From Victivallales bacterium (GTDB lineage: Bacteria > Verrucomicrobiota > Lentisphaeria > Oligosphaerales > Oligosphaeraceae): 64,000 nucleotides of DNA. The stretch lies in NCBI GenBank assembly GCA_017535315.1, contig JAFXUD010000042.1, positions 1 through 64,000 on the forward strand. The letters are read 5' to 3'. The notes beneath the pieces were generated by a model. The model saw only the letters and a list, made by a program, of their open reading frames with translations. It was not told where the DNA came from and did not search any database. The translations under genes and the position numbers were made by a program. Below are positions 25,335-34,597 of the stretch, piece after piece (the first letter of the stretch is position 1; each line of letters starts with the position of its first letter).

Positions 25335-27292
25335 CCTTGGAGTAGGAGCAGGTTTTCCATTAACTCAAGTACTGGCTTGTAGCCTACTTTGAGGTTGCCG
25401 TCATACCAATGCTCGAATTCCCCCGTGATATAGGCTGGCAATAGCTTCTCATAATCCTTTAGGGCTGCGTACGCGGCGGCAAGGTGGTGCTTCATATCGG
25501 CAATCTGGTGTTTTTTGAAAGCCTGGTGTGCCAATTGGCTGTGCCGTGCGCTTTGGCAGAAACAGTGGTTGAGCCCGGAAGGATAGACAAGTTGCGCGTA
25601 AAAGAAGGGGTGTTCATCGCGAGGCAACTCCTTCTGGATACTCAACGCTTTCTTATGGATGTAGGCCATATTTTGCTCTTGCCTAGTTAGAATATGGAGT
25701 AGCTCCCCTGGGGGGCTGACTTCGGGGAACATGTCTGTCAGAGAGGCAAGGAACAGGCTTTTGGAGGGTGTTTGGTCGTCTGATTGATGGTCGCGTATCC
25801 TGCGAAGCGCTTGGACGGTACGGTTCAGCAGGAGGCCGTCGTTGAAAAGGGCGACTCCGCGTGAATTCTTTTCAAAGGCGGCAAAATACGCCTTATAGCA
25901 CGCACTGATTTCATCATGCATGGTTGAAAAGTGGGATGCAACCCATTGATGCAAATACTGTTCGGGCGAAAAGCCCGTGGAATGCCTTGTGATTTTGGCG
26001 GTTGCTGCCAAACCGTAGATGAATTCGCGGATGTTGGCAGCGTTGAAGATGGCATAGCGCAGTTTGCGAGTGGTCATTGCATTTGTGAGTACTTTGTAGA
26101 AATCGGCCACGCCAATGGCCTGTGCCAGATGCGTACCGAGCATAATGGCATGATGACAATAGATGCCGTATGAGGCGTTGGGGGTGTTGGGAGACTGATA
26201 GAAGTCATCCTGAAGACGCCAACCCGCGCAGTTGTCTGAAAAGACTGTGATGATGTCGTTGGGAATACTCATCAGGCCGTGGCTGTTGAAGAGGGACCCC
26301 TCCCCCCAAAGCGTTGTGGAAAAGAGTGGATTGGTGGCATGGGTCATCTTCTTGACCATCTCTTTCTGCTCTTGGATAGCGTGGCAAATCAGAGCGGCGC
26401 GCTCCGCATCGCTTTCTGGGGCGAGCCCTTCCTCCCAGAAGGGCTTGTCGCCGCGTCCACGTAGGCCAAGCTGCCATATCACCTCTGGGTATTTGGACCA
26501 TCTGCGTATCGAATCGCGCCAAACCTCACGGAGCGCATCCGCATCGGAGAAATATGAGAATTTCCTTTCCTGGCCGCGTGACTTCCAGTAGTTGTCGAAG
26601 CCGAAGGCGCTTACGCCAAGCGGCTCGACGTGGTGCATGGTCAGGATTAGCCCCCTGCGGGAGAACTCTTCCAGTAGCATCTCCTCCTCTGGGTTGCGGA
26701 TATCGACAAAACTGGCAGGAATGGCGAGGTTGTAGCCCATTCGGATGATTGTTTCTGCCAGCTTGCGGGCCGTGTTGCGTGAAATGACCGTGTGGTAGTA
26801 CTTGTAGGTCGTATGGCGCGGACCACCGATTTCCCATCCTGTCAGCAAATCCTCGTCGTTGATAAAGACGCCTCTGTAACGAATGTCAGGATTGCCGGAA
26901 GCATAGTGGATTTCAGACCATTGGAAGGAAGCAAGCGGCCTTATGGGCAACTGGTTCCAGAGGTAGTCGGGTGGAATATGCAGCCATTGTTCGCAGAATG
27001 TGTATATCCCGTAGATGGCTCCTCGCATGTCGGAGCCGTCTATGCAGAGCAGGTTATTTGCATCTGAATGCAGACGGAAGTTCTCAAAAGCCTCCTTGGA
27101 AAACTCACCTGGTACAATTCGTACGATGATGCCATTGAAAACAGGCGGATTATCTGCCAGTTTTGCCTTGACAGCCTGGCCTGTTGCCACTTGGATGTCT
27201 TCTGTCAAATCGCGTACAGCCAAAATCAACGGTTCTGGCGATTCCTTGGCAACAAAGACTTGAAGGGATTGTACGAGTTCAAACGTATGCAT
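25331..27292 (-). CDS. GH115-like alpha-glucuronidase
   Basis: This 653-residue protein resembles family GH115 xylan alpha-1,2-(4-O-methyl)glucuronidase. Family-like blocks are SDMRGAIYGIYTF near 93, YRGVFINDEDL near 138, HVEPLGVSAFGFDNYW near 222 and WQLGLRGRGDKPFW near 270. Full family members are usually 800-1,000 residues with a C-terminal module that is missing here. No signal peptide is seen, so it probably works on imported fragments. It lies 7 bp after the GH39-like gene, in one operon. Confidence 0.75.
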   Translation of the reverse strand: MHTFELVQSLQVFVAKESPEPLILAVRDLTEDIQVATGQAVKAKLADNPPVFNGIIVRIVPGEFSKEAFENFRLHSDANNLLCIDGSDMRGAIYGIYTFCEQWLHIPPDYLWNQLPIRPLASFQWSEIHYASGNPDIRYRGVFINDEDLLTGWEIGGPRHTTYKYYHTVISRNTARKLAETIIRMGYNLAIPASFVDIRNPEEEMLLEEFSRRGLILTMHHVEPLGVSAFGFDNYWKSRGQERKFSYFSDADALREVWRDSIRRWSKYPEVIWQLGLRGRGDKPFWEEGLAPESDAERAALICHAIQEQKEMVKKMTHATNPLFSTTLWGEGSLFNSHGLMSIPNDIITVFSDNCAGWRLQDDFYQSPNTPNASYGIYCHHAIMLGTHLAQAIGVADFYKVLTNAMTTRKLRYAIFNAANIREFIYGLAATAKITRHSTGFSPEQYLHQWVASHFSTMHDEISACYKAYFAAFEKNSRGVALFNDGLLLNRTVQALRRIRDHQSDDQTPSKSLFLASLTDMFPEVSPPGELLHILTRQEQNMAYIHKKALSIQKELPRDEHPFFYAQLVYPSGLNHCFCQSARHSQLAHQAFKKHQIADMKHHLAAAYAALKDYEKLLPAYITGEFEHWYDGNLKVGYKPVLELMENLLLLQG

Positions 27293-27299
27293 GATTCCG

Positions 27300-28841
27300 T
27301 CAGTCTGCCAGGGAATGGATTACAATCATTTCGACGGAGTTGGGGGTGAGCAGGGTTTCGGCTGTGAGTTTATGCGAGCCCAATTCGTCGGGGCGTGGTT
27401 TTTCGAGGCGGGCGTGGCGCGAGATGAGTTCGCGCTCCCACACAGTGGGTGTGGAGGGCGAGCCGAGCCTGCTCCAGGCGGTGAAGGGATTGCTGAAGAG
27501 CTCGTCGATGCGATAGCGCTCCACTGTGAAGCTTGCGGGGAGGTTATCGATTTTGACCGTGACAGGGAGGCTGTCGCCTGATTGCCCGAAATCAGAGACG
27601 TGGTTGTAGAGTGCGATTTGGATGTCGCCGTTTTCAGTGCGTGTGGCAAAGGCTCCGAGATTCTGCGGGAGGGCATCTGTACCTTCCAGAGGCAGACACG
27701 TTTCGCCGAGTTTGGCGGCCAGCTGGAATGCGGAGCGGATGGGCTTTGCCCAGCCGCGCGCGGTGAAGAAGGTGCGGTGCCCGTCGAAATCCACGCTGTT
27801 GTGGTCTTGTCCCGAGAGGCAGATCATCATGCGTTCTGGCGGTATGGGAAGCTGTGCCATCAGGTCGATGAGCTTGAAGTAGAAGGCGGCGTAGTATTCG
27901 GACTCGCGGAACTGGAAGCGCGGGTATTCCTTGATGCCCAGGTAGCCTTCGGCGGCGGCGGCCCATTCGTCAATGACGGCTGGCAGCTCGCCAAGTCCGT
28001 GTTTTTCCATCAATCCGCGATAGACTTTGTACTGGTTGACGATGCTTTCTGGGCAGATTTTAAAGCGCAGCGGGTCATTGACATCCTGCGGGATGGAGCT
28101 GTAGCAGTGCATGCTGACAAAGTCGATGCGCGTGCCGACTTTTCCTGTCACGTAGTTGGTGCCTTTTGTGACATGCTCCAGCACTTTGTCAACGAAAACC
28201 TTGTAATGGCCGCATGAGGGGCCGCCGACCCGCAGTTTCGGCGAGGCCCTGTGGATACCTGTCTCGAAGTAGTCGTATAGCTTGCAGTATTCCGTGATTT
28301 TGTATTCCTGCTTTTCTGGCGGGAGTTCAAAAAAGAACTCAGGATAGATCCAGAAGCCAAGGTCGGGCTCGTTCCAGCAGTGGAAAAGCCATTGAGAGAC
28401 GGTTTCCAGACCGTAGCGGTCGATGAGGTGCTGTGCCTGTGCATGGCAAAGTTGTTCCCATTCATGGTAGTCGGCTGGGTTGGAGCGGCAGAAGCGCTTG
28501 TCCTTGTATCGCTGACCACTGAGTTCATTAGGCGACTTAGCCATTGCGACTGACATGAAATTAAAACAAAGGAGCAGTTTATAGCCAGCGGCGACCATGT
28601 AGTCGAAGCGTTTGTCCTGCTCGGAGAAGTCAAATTGGAGGGTGCCATCCTCATTACGTGTCACCACGTCCTCGAACATTGTGTAGAGGCGGATGTAGCG
28701 TGCGGAGCCATCGCGGAGTTTTTCAAGTATCTCGTGGCCCCAGAGATCCTCCACGGCGTCTGTTGGGTGAAAGTGGATGTTGTTCCAGAAGTTTGGTTTG
28801 GATATGCCTTCTATGCGGGCGTTCAGTTGGATGGTTGTCAT
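27300..28841 (-). CDS. GH39-like beta-xylosidase/glycosidase
   Basis: This 513-residue cytosolic-type retaining glycosidase has the acid/base glutamate in HCWNEPDLGFW (about 158) and the probable nucleophile in AVIDEWAA (about 290), with SMHCYSS and the C-terminal beta part as in family GH39 (beta-xylosidase, alpha-L-iduronidase). The length matches. With GH115 it could finish degradation of glucuronoxylan fragments: glucuronic acid side chain removal, then xylose release. No transporter for these is next to it. Confidence 0.8.
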   Translation of the reverse strand: MTTIQLNARIEGISKPNFWNNIHFHPTDAVEDLWGHEILEKLRDGSARYIRLYTMFEDVVTRNEDGTLQFDFSEQDKRFDYMVAAGYKLLLCFNFMSVAMAKSPNELSGQRYKDKRFCRSNPADYHEWEQLCHAQAQHLIDRYGLETVSQWLFHCWNEPDLGFWIYPEFFFELPPEKQEYKITEYCKLYDYFETGIHRASPKLRVGGPSCGHYKVFVDKVLEHVTKGTNYVTGKVGTRIDFVSMHCYSSIPQDVNDPLRFKICPESIVNQYKVYRGLMEKHGLGELPAVIDEWAAAAEGYLGIKEYPRFQFRESEYYAAFYFKLIDLMAQLPIPPERMMICLSGQDHNSVDFDGHRTFFTARGWAKPIRSAFQLAAKLGETCLPLEGTDALPQNLGAFATRTENGDIQIALYNHVSDFGQSGDSLPVTVKIDNLPASFTVERYRIDELFSNPFTAWSRLGSPSTPTVWERELISRHARLEKPRPDELGSHKLTAETLLTPNSVEMIVIHSLAD

Positions 28842-28914
28842 GGGAGTTTAGGGTAGTGGTTTGCCGTGGTGGCTGTAGAAAGAGGGGAAAACGTTGGGGC
28901 TTTAAAAAGATTCT

Positions 28915-30585
28915 TTATTTATCGTTCTTTTTGTGGGCATTTTTTTTAATTTCGAGCATTATCAGTGGAGGAGGGTTAGAGCGTTGTGGAAGCGAGAGGT
29001 CGAAGAGCCATCCATCGATGCAGTCGTAGATACAAGGAAAACCACTCTTCCAAAAATGTTCTGCCTCACGATACTCATCTTGGTAAAAGAAGAAATAATT
29101 AGTGCCATAGACTTCCATATAGTCTCGCGGTTCATGGATGATTCCGTTCTGAAGGTCGGCCATGAGTCGAGCGACGTCAGGTGCCTTTTCCCAGGAGAAG
29201 GCAGGATCAAGCCCCCAGGTGAACCTGTATTCTGGAAGTGAATAATAAAGCATGGGGAAGGAAGACCAAATCGTATTTGCAATGATGGTTCCCTTGGGAA
29301 TATTCTTTTCTTCAATCCAATCAGCAAGGGAAACGCAGGGATATTGTCCCATGCCATGGGAGGGGATGTTGAAAATCTGTATGTAGGAGCAGATTGCACA
29401 AAGCGCAGTGATGATACCTGCGTAAAGGGTGGAGAAGTCGATGCGCCGTTTGGCGGAGTTTGGGGATGAGATTTGCTCCTTCGGTTCCTTTGCCTTCAGA
29501 CCTTGCTGAATTCTTGAAAGGATAACGGCTAGGGCAAAGCATTGCGGAACAATGGAATATTCGGTGAATCGGAAGATTTTATAACTGATGGCTGTGAGGC
29601 TGATGGTTAGAAGCAACAACCCATTGAAGATGCTGTCTTTCTGCCAGTCTTTTGGAAAAAGCTGTTTTCTGAAAACAAACGAAAGAACAAGGATGGATAA
29701 AACAAGCAGGGGATAGCAGTAGAAGCCTATTGAAATGAAATAGAGTGTACTGGCATAAAACTCGTTGCCGCCCATGATTGGAATATCCTTGACATGCAGG
29801 AAAAAGGCAAGGATGACATCAATGCACTGTTCCTTGAAAATGATGAAACTGTTGGGAAATTGCGGGTGGATTGTAAGACCCAGCAAAATGCCCACCAAAA
29901 ACGAGCCTGGTGTGAGGAAAAGGGGAAGCCATTTTCGGTCGGCTAGAAAGTCTGCGCAAACAAAGGGCAGAATCATGAAAAGAAGCAGATGAGGGGAACT
30001 ATAGCACCAACTGGCGGCAAAGCCAAGGCTACCTAGAAGCGCAAAACGCCACCGCCTGGTTCGGAAACTCTTTTCCATGAACAAGATCAGGATAAGAGTT
30101 GATAGGCTCATGGAAAGAAGATAGGCACGCAGGGAAAGCAGACGATAGGTTATGGGGAGAAAGGCCGTGACGAGGAGTATATTGTATAGCCAGGCTGGTT
30201 TGATTTTTTGCCGTAAAAGGAGGAGATTGAATAAAAACAGCAAAATGGCGTCAAAGAAGAGTACCTGAAGATGAAAGGGGTATTCGTTGGTCAGGCCAAA
30301 CAGTTTTCCAATGCGAATGAAGCCCCACAGCAGAAAGTGGAAACCTAGCTCTTTGTCGCTAAAAGTGTCTGCCCAGGAGGACTTTGTCAGCCAGGGAAAC
30401 GTTTTTGCGCAGAAGACGGACGGTCCCTGCTCGGCAATCCGTGCATGGAAAAAGCAGTCTGGCTCGTATTCGCCTCCAGTACAAAGGAACCCCCAGCGAA
30501 TCCAAAACAGAATTGCCAAGGCCAAGAGCATTCCGAGCAAGTAAGGAAGGTATTGCTTGTAGTGTTTCATGGTGGTATTCGCCAC
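28915..30585 (-). CDS. GT-C-like polytopic membrane protein
   Basis: This 556-residue protein has about eleven membrane helices between residues 10 and 420, with a C-terminal soluble part. After the first helix comes YEPDCFFHARIAEQG (near 40-54), in the place where lipid-linked sugar transferases of the GT-C fold (STT3, PMT, ArnT) carry an acidic metal-binding motif. A role in moving sugar from polyprenyl carriers to envelope targets is plausible, not proven. The start is GTG 30585; ATG at codon 6 (30570) is an alternative. The stop is followed by the GH39 gene start after about 70 bp. Confidence 0.6.
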   Translation of the reverse strand: MANTTMKHYKQYLPYLLGMLLALAILFWIRWGFLCTGGEYEPDCFFHARIAEQGPSVFCAKTFPWLTKSSWADTFSDKELGFHFLLWGFIRIGKLFGLTNEYPFHLQVLFFDAILLFLFNLLLLRQKIKPAWLYNILLVTAFLPITYRLLSLRAYLLSMSLSTLILILFMEKSFRTRRWRFALLGSLGFAASWCYSSPHLLLFMILPFVCADFLADRKWLPLFLTPGSFLVGILLGLTIHPQFPNSFIIFKEQCIDVILAFFLHVKDIPIMGGNEFYASTLYFISIGFYCYPLLVLSILVLSFVFRKQLFPKDWQKDSIFNGLLLLTISLTAISYKIFRFTEYSIVPQCFALAVILSRIQQGLKAKEPKEQISSPNSAKRRIDFSTLYAGIITALCAICSYIQIFNIPSHGMGQYPCVSLADWIEEKNIPKGTIIANTIWSSFPMLYYSLPEYRFTWGLDPAFSWEKAPDVARLMADLQNGIIHEPRDYMEVYGTNYFFFYQDEYREAEHFWKSGFPCIYDCIDGWLFDLSLPQRSNPPPLIMLEIKKNAHKKNDK

Positions 30586-30587
30586 GC

Positions 30588-30683
30588 TGAAGCGTTGCGC
30601 ACAGGACAGGCGGTTTTGCCGCGCTTAAACACGGTGCGCAGGGTAGGAAGGACTGTTTTGTGCCTAGCGCTTTAGCACAGAGT
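30588..30683. repeat. Stem-loop repeat, family C copy 2
   Basis: It contains GCGTTGCGCACAGGACAGGC and TTTTGTGCCTAGCGCTTTAGC-type words shared with the copies at 34.5 and 47.4 kb. It lies between the GT-C-like gene and the PFOR terminator. Confidence 0.6.
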
Positions 30684-30698
30684 AGAGGGTTAAGTGAA

Positions 30699-30742
30699 GA
30701 AAAAGGCGCCTGCCTTTGCGAGAAGGCAGGCGCCTTGTTTTT
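30699..30742. terminator. Terminator of PFOR, bidirectional
   Basis: A 14-bp perfect stem AAGGCGCCTGCCTT / AAGGCAGGCGCCTT (30703-30716, 30723-30736) has T runs on both sides. It lies 16 bp past the PFOR stop. Confidence 0.85.
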
Positions 30743-30757
30743 AGGCTGCCATGATGA

Positions 30758-33700
30758 TTACATCATCTTGCCGACGGTCTGGATGAACTCCATGCGTGCG
30801 GCGGCGTCAGCCTCGGCCTGCTTGAAGAGGGCTTCGGCTTCCTTCGGGTTGGCCTTGAGCAGCAGTTTGTAGCGGCCTTCGGACTGGAGGAACTCCTGGA
30901 AGGTACCATTGGCGGCTGCCTTGACATCCCAGCTGAAGCGAGCATCGCCTTCGCCAGCGGGGTTGAAGCGATAGACGGGGTAGTAGCCCGCCTCAACGGC
31001 GCGCTTCTGCTCGGTCTGGGTCTTGCTCATGTCGATGGTGTGGGCGATGCAGGGTGCATACGCGAAGATGATGGACGGGCCGTTGTAGGCTTCGGCCTCC
31101 TGGAAGGCCTTGAGGGTCTGTGCGCGGTCGTAGCCGAGGGCGACGGACGCGACATAGACATAGCCGTAGCTCATGCACATGAAGCCCATATTCTTCTTGT
31201 AGGTCTTCTTGCCGCCTGCCGCAAACTTGGCAACAGCCGCGGTCGGAGTCGATTTGGAGGCCTGGCCACCTGTGTTGGAGTAAACCTCGGTGTCGAGGAC
31301 CAGGATGTTGACGTTGCGGTTCTGGGCGACCACGTGGTCGATACCGCCGTAGCCGATATCGTTGGCCCAGCCGTCACCACCGATGATCCAGACGGACTTG
31401 TCGGTGAAGTAGTCTTGGAGCTCGATGACCTTAGCAACGTTCGGGCAGCCGCAGCCAGCGTACTTGGCGAGGACGGCCTTGACGGCGTTCTGGGCGGCGA
31501 TGGCCTCGTCGCACTTGGAGTTGTCCCAGTAGGCGAGGGCGGCGTTGATGGCGTCCTTGAGGTCGGCTGGGGTGTTGGCGTCGGCGAGGAGTCTGCCGCA
31601 GTAGTCTTTCAAGGTGACGCGGTTGGAGTCGATGGCCAAGCGCATGCCGAGACCGAATTCCGCGTTGTCCTCAAAGAGGGAGTTTGCCCATGCGGGGCCG
31701 CGTCCGCTCTTGCCCTTCGCATACGGGATGGTCGGGAAGGTGCCAGAGTAGATGGAGGAGCAACCCGTCGCGTTGGCGACGACCATGTTTTCGCCGAAGA
31801 GCTGGCTGACCAGCTTGACATACGGGGTTTCACCGCAGCCTGCGCAGGCACCAGAGAACTCGAAGAGCGGTGTGCGGAGCATGGCACCCTTGAGGGTGGT
31901 GGGTTTGTTGGCGCCGAGGATATTGTCCTCGGTGGAGCCGAAGAACGCCTCGTTGGCGTTTTCGCCAGCGGCGCGCTCGGCCTCCAGCGTGGACCAGGCC
32001 AGGGCGGGTGCTTTCTTGATGGAGCCGTCTTCGTTCTTCTGCTCCTTGACGGGGCACTGATCAAGGCAGACGCCGCAGCCCATGCAGTCTTCGATATAGA
32101 CCTGGACTTTGAACTTCAGGCCTTCAGCCTTCGGAATCGGATCCTTGACAGTGAAGGATGCAGGTGCCTTGGCGAGGTCATCGACCTTGAAGAGTTTGGT
32201 GCGGATGGCGGCGTGCGGGCAGCTGGAAGCGCAGATACCGCACTGGATGCAGGAGGCCGCGTTCCACTTCGGAACCTTCGGGGCGAAACCGCGCTTTTCG
32301 AGGGCGGCGGTGCCAGTGGGCAGGGTGCCGTCCAGGGACATGGCGGAAACGGGGATAGAATCGCCGTTGTTGCGCATCGAGGGTTCGATGATCTTCTTGG
32401 CGAAGTCGTCGGCATCATCGGGGATGAGCTTGAGCATTTCTGCGTGCTTGACACCGTCGAGGGAGGCGGGAACCTTGACCTGGACGCATGCGTCGGCGGC
32501 GGCGTCAACCAGCTCGTTGTTCATGTCGATGACAGCCTGGCCCTTCTTGGCGAAGGTCTTGGCGTTCAACATTTTCATCTCCTTGGCGGCATCTTCGAAG
32601 GGGACGATGCCAGAGACTTTGAAGTAGGCGACCATCATGACGGTGTTGGCACCCTTGCCGCGGAGGCCAGGTTTGGTCTTCACGATCTGCTCGGCGTTCA
32701 CGTTGTAGAACTTGATGTCGTTGGCGATGATGTATTCCTGCATGTCACGAGTGAGGTGCTCGAAGACCTCATCGTTGCTGTAGTGGCTATTCAGCAGGAA
32801 GGTACCGCCCTTCTTCAGGCCCTTCAGCAGGTCATAGCGGCCAATGTAGGCGGCGCAGGAGCAGGAGACCAGGTCGGGGCTGGTGATGAGGTAGGTGGAT
32901 TTGATGGGGCTGTCGGAGAAGCGCAGATGCGAGCAGGTCAGACCGAAGGACTTCTTGGAGTCGTAGGCGAAGTAAGCCTGTGCGTCCTTGTTGGTGAGGT
33001 GGCCGATGACCTTGATGGTGGTCTTGTTTGCGCCGACGGTGCCGTCGCCGCCGAGGCCGTAGAACATGCAGGCGGTGGTGCCCGCAGGCTCGGTGGTGAT
33101 ATGCTCGTCAATCTTCAGGGACTTGTTGGTCACATCGTCGTCGATACCGACGGTGAAGCCGTGGAAGCCGCCCTTTTCAAGGTGCTTGTAGATGGCGAGG
33201 ATCATAGAAGGTGTGAAGTCCTTGCTGGAGAGGCCGTAGCGTCCACCGATGACGGTGATCTTCGGGTCGTTGATGGCGACCTTGACATCCATGTAGAGAG
33301 GCTCGCCGATGGCGCCTGGCTCTTTGGTGCGGTCGAGGACGGCGATGCGCTTGACGCTCTTGGGCAGGGCGGCCAGGAACTTGTCCGCATAGAAGGGGCG
33401 ATAGAGGCGGACCTTGACGAGGCCGTACTTGGTGCCGCGGTTGGCGTTGAGGTAGTCGATGGTTTCTTCGATGGCCTCGCAGCCAGAGCCGATGCAGACG
33501 ATGACGTCTGTGGCGTCGGGGGCGCCGACGTAGTCGAAGAGATGGTACTGGCGGCCCGTCACCTTGGCGACGGCATCCATCTTGGCCTGGACGATGTCGC
33601 CCACGGCGTCATAGTACTTGTTGACGGTCTCACGGCCCTGGAAATAGACGTCGCCGTTCTGGGCACCGACCTTCGTGACAGGCTTTTCGGGGCGGAGGCT

Positions 33701-34318
33701 GCGGGAGCGGAACTCCTCGACGGCCTTGATGTCAACCAACTTGGCAATCTCTTCGTATGGGATTTCCTCGTATTTGTGGACTTCGTGGGAGGTGCGGAAA
33801 CCATCGAAGAACTGGAGGAACGGAACCTTGGAGGGGTAGGTGGAGAGGTGGGCGACCAGTGCCATGTCCATCTCTTCCTGGACGGAGTTGGCGGCCAGCA
33901 TGGCAAAGCCCGTGTTGCGGCAGGCCATTACGTCAGAGTGGTCGCCGAAGATGGCGAGGGACTGGCAGGCCAGCGAACGCGCTGTCACGTGGAAGACGGT
34001 CGGCAGCATTTCGCCCGCGATTTTGTACATGTTCGGGATCATCAGCAGGAGGCCCTGTGAGGCCGTGTAGGTGGTGGTCAGCGAGCCAGCGGCCAGCATT
34101 CCGTGGACGGCGCCCGCTGCGCCTGCTTCGGACTGCATTTCCACGACGGAAACCTGCTTGCCCCAGATGTTCCTCTTGTCTTCAGCGGCCCACTGGTCAA
34201 CCCATTCGCCCATGGTCGAAGAGGGGGTGATCGGGTAGATAGCGGCGGTTTCGCTCAGTGCATAAGCGACATACGCGGCAGCATAGTTGCCGTCTTGAGT
34301 GTTGATGTTTCCAGACAT
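30758..34318 (-). CDS. nifJ: Pyruvate:ferredoxin (flavodoxin) oxidoreductase
   Basis: This 1,186-residue homodimer-type enzyme oxidises pyruvate to acetyl-CoA and CO2, passing electrons to ferredoxin. All parts are present: N-terminal pyruvate site with YPITPSS (about 28-34), two 4Fe-4S motifs QCGICASSCP (about 693) and DCMGCGVCLDQCP (about 744), the proximal-cluster CAGCGET (about 824) and TPP-binding GDGWANDIGYGG (about 983). The length is typical. It marks anaerobic metabolism. AGGAG precedes the ATG by 11 bp; a strong terminator follows. A small GGTCG/CGACC inverted repeat lies upstream (34373-34395). Confidence 0.97.
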   Translation of the reverse strand: MSGNINTQDGNYAAAYVAYALSETAAIYPITPSSTMGEWVDQWAAEDKRNIWGKQVSVVEMQSEAGAAGAVHGMLAAGSLTTTYTASQGLLLMIPNMYKIAGEMLPTVFHVTARSLACQSLAIFGDHSDVMACRNTGFAMLAANSVQEEMDMALVAHLSTYPSKVPFLQFFDGFRTSHEVHKYEEIPYEEIAKLVDIKAVEEFRSRSLRPEKPVTKVGAQNGDVYFQGRETVNKYYDAVGDIVQAKMDAVAKVTGRQYHLFDYVGAPDATDVIVCIGSGCEAIEETIDYLNANRGTKYGLVKVRLYRPFYADKFLAALPKSVKRIAVLDRTKEPGAIGEPLYMDVKVAINDPKITVIGGRYGLSSKDFTPSMILAIYKHLEKGGFHGFTVGIDDDVTNKSLKIDEHITTEPAGTTACMFYGLGGDGTVGANKTTIKVIGHLTNKDAQAYFAYDSKKSFGLTCSHLRFSDSPIKSTYLITSPDLVSCSCAAYIGRYDLLKGLKKGGTFLLNSHYSNDEVFEHLTRDMQEYIIANDIKFYNVNAEQIVKTKPGLRGKGANTVMMVAYFKVSGIVPFEDAAKEMKMLNAKTFAKKGQAVIDMNNELVDAAADACVQVKVPASLDGVKHAEMLKLIPDDADDFAKKIIEPSMRNNGDSIPVSAMSLDGTLPTGTAALEKRGFAPKVPKWNAASCIQCGICASSCPHAAIRTKLFKVDDLAKAPASFTVKDPIPKAEGLKFKVQVYIEDCMGCGVCLDQCPVKEQKNEDGSIKKAPALAWSTLEAERAAGENANEAFFGSTEDNILGANKPTTLKGAMLRTPLFEFSGACAGCGETPYVKLVSQLFGENMVVANATGCSSIYSGTFPTIPYAKGKSGRGPAWANSLFEDNAEFGLGMRLAIDSNRVTLKDYCGRLLADANTPADLKDAINAALAYWDNSKCDEAIAAQNAVKAVLAKYAGCGCPNVAKVIELQDYFTDKSVWIIGGDGWANDIGYGGIDHVVAQNRNVNILVLDTEVYSNTGGQASKSTPTAAVAKFAAGGKKTYKKNMGFMCMSYGYVYVASVALGYDRAQTLKAFQEAEAYNGPSIIFAYAPCIAHTIDMSKTQTEQKRAVEAGYYPVYRFNPAGEGDARFSWDVKAAANGTFQEFLQSEGRYKLLLKANPKEAEALFKQAEADAAARMEFIQTVGKMM

Positions 34319-34459
34319 GTTTAGATTGTCTCCTAACAGATTGTTGGGTATTTCCTTTCATCCCCTAGGGTGGTCGAACGCCTGAGGGGCGACCTAAAAA
34401 AGTTACAATTAACTAATATAAACGAAAAAAACGAGATTACAAGTATGGTGGGGAAGTAT

Positions 34460-34597
34460 TTCAGGAGCACTCCTGTGCTGTGTCCAGCGCTTTGCGCTGG
34501 GGCTAAAAAGTTCAAGGGACGGGGGGCTGTGCCCCCCGCGCCCCCCTGCGGCTCAAGCCTGTTCTGTGCCCAGCGCTTCAGTGCTGGGGCGTGAAGT
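34460..34597. repeat. Stem-loop repeat, family C copy 3
   Basis: Three stems lie in a row: CCAGCGCTTTGCGCTGG, GGGGGGCTGTGCCCCCC and CCCAGCGCTTCAGTGCTGGG, with TTCTGTGCCCAGCGC shared by the family. It reaches past the stop of the FAD oxidoreductase (34578), so the last codons of that gene come from the repeat. Confidence 0.75.

Noticed and set aside
31040-34060. 1,006-codon open frame on the plus strand over the PFOR gene
   Set aside because: It mirrors the nifJ gene, has no motif, and arises because codons whose complement is a stop (TTA, CTA, TCA) are rare in the real gene. Same for 10744-12525, 34566-35918 and 50243-51697.
34373-34395. Riboswitch upstream of PFOR
   Set aside because: Only a short GGTCG/CGACC inverted repeat is visible, without conserved riboswitch core.
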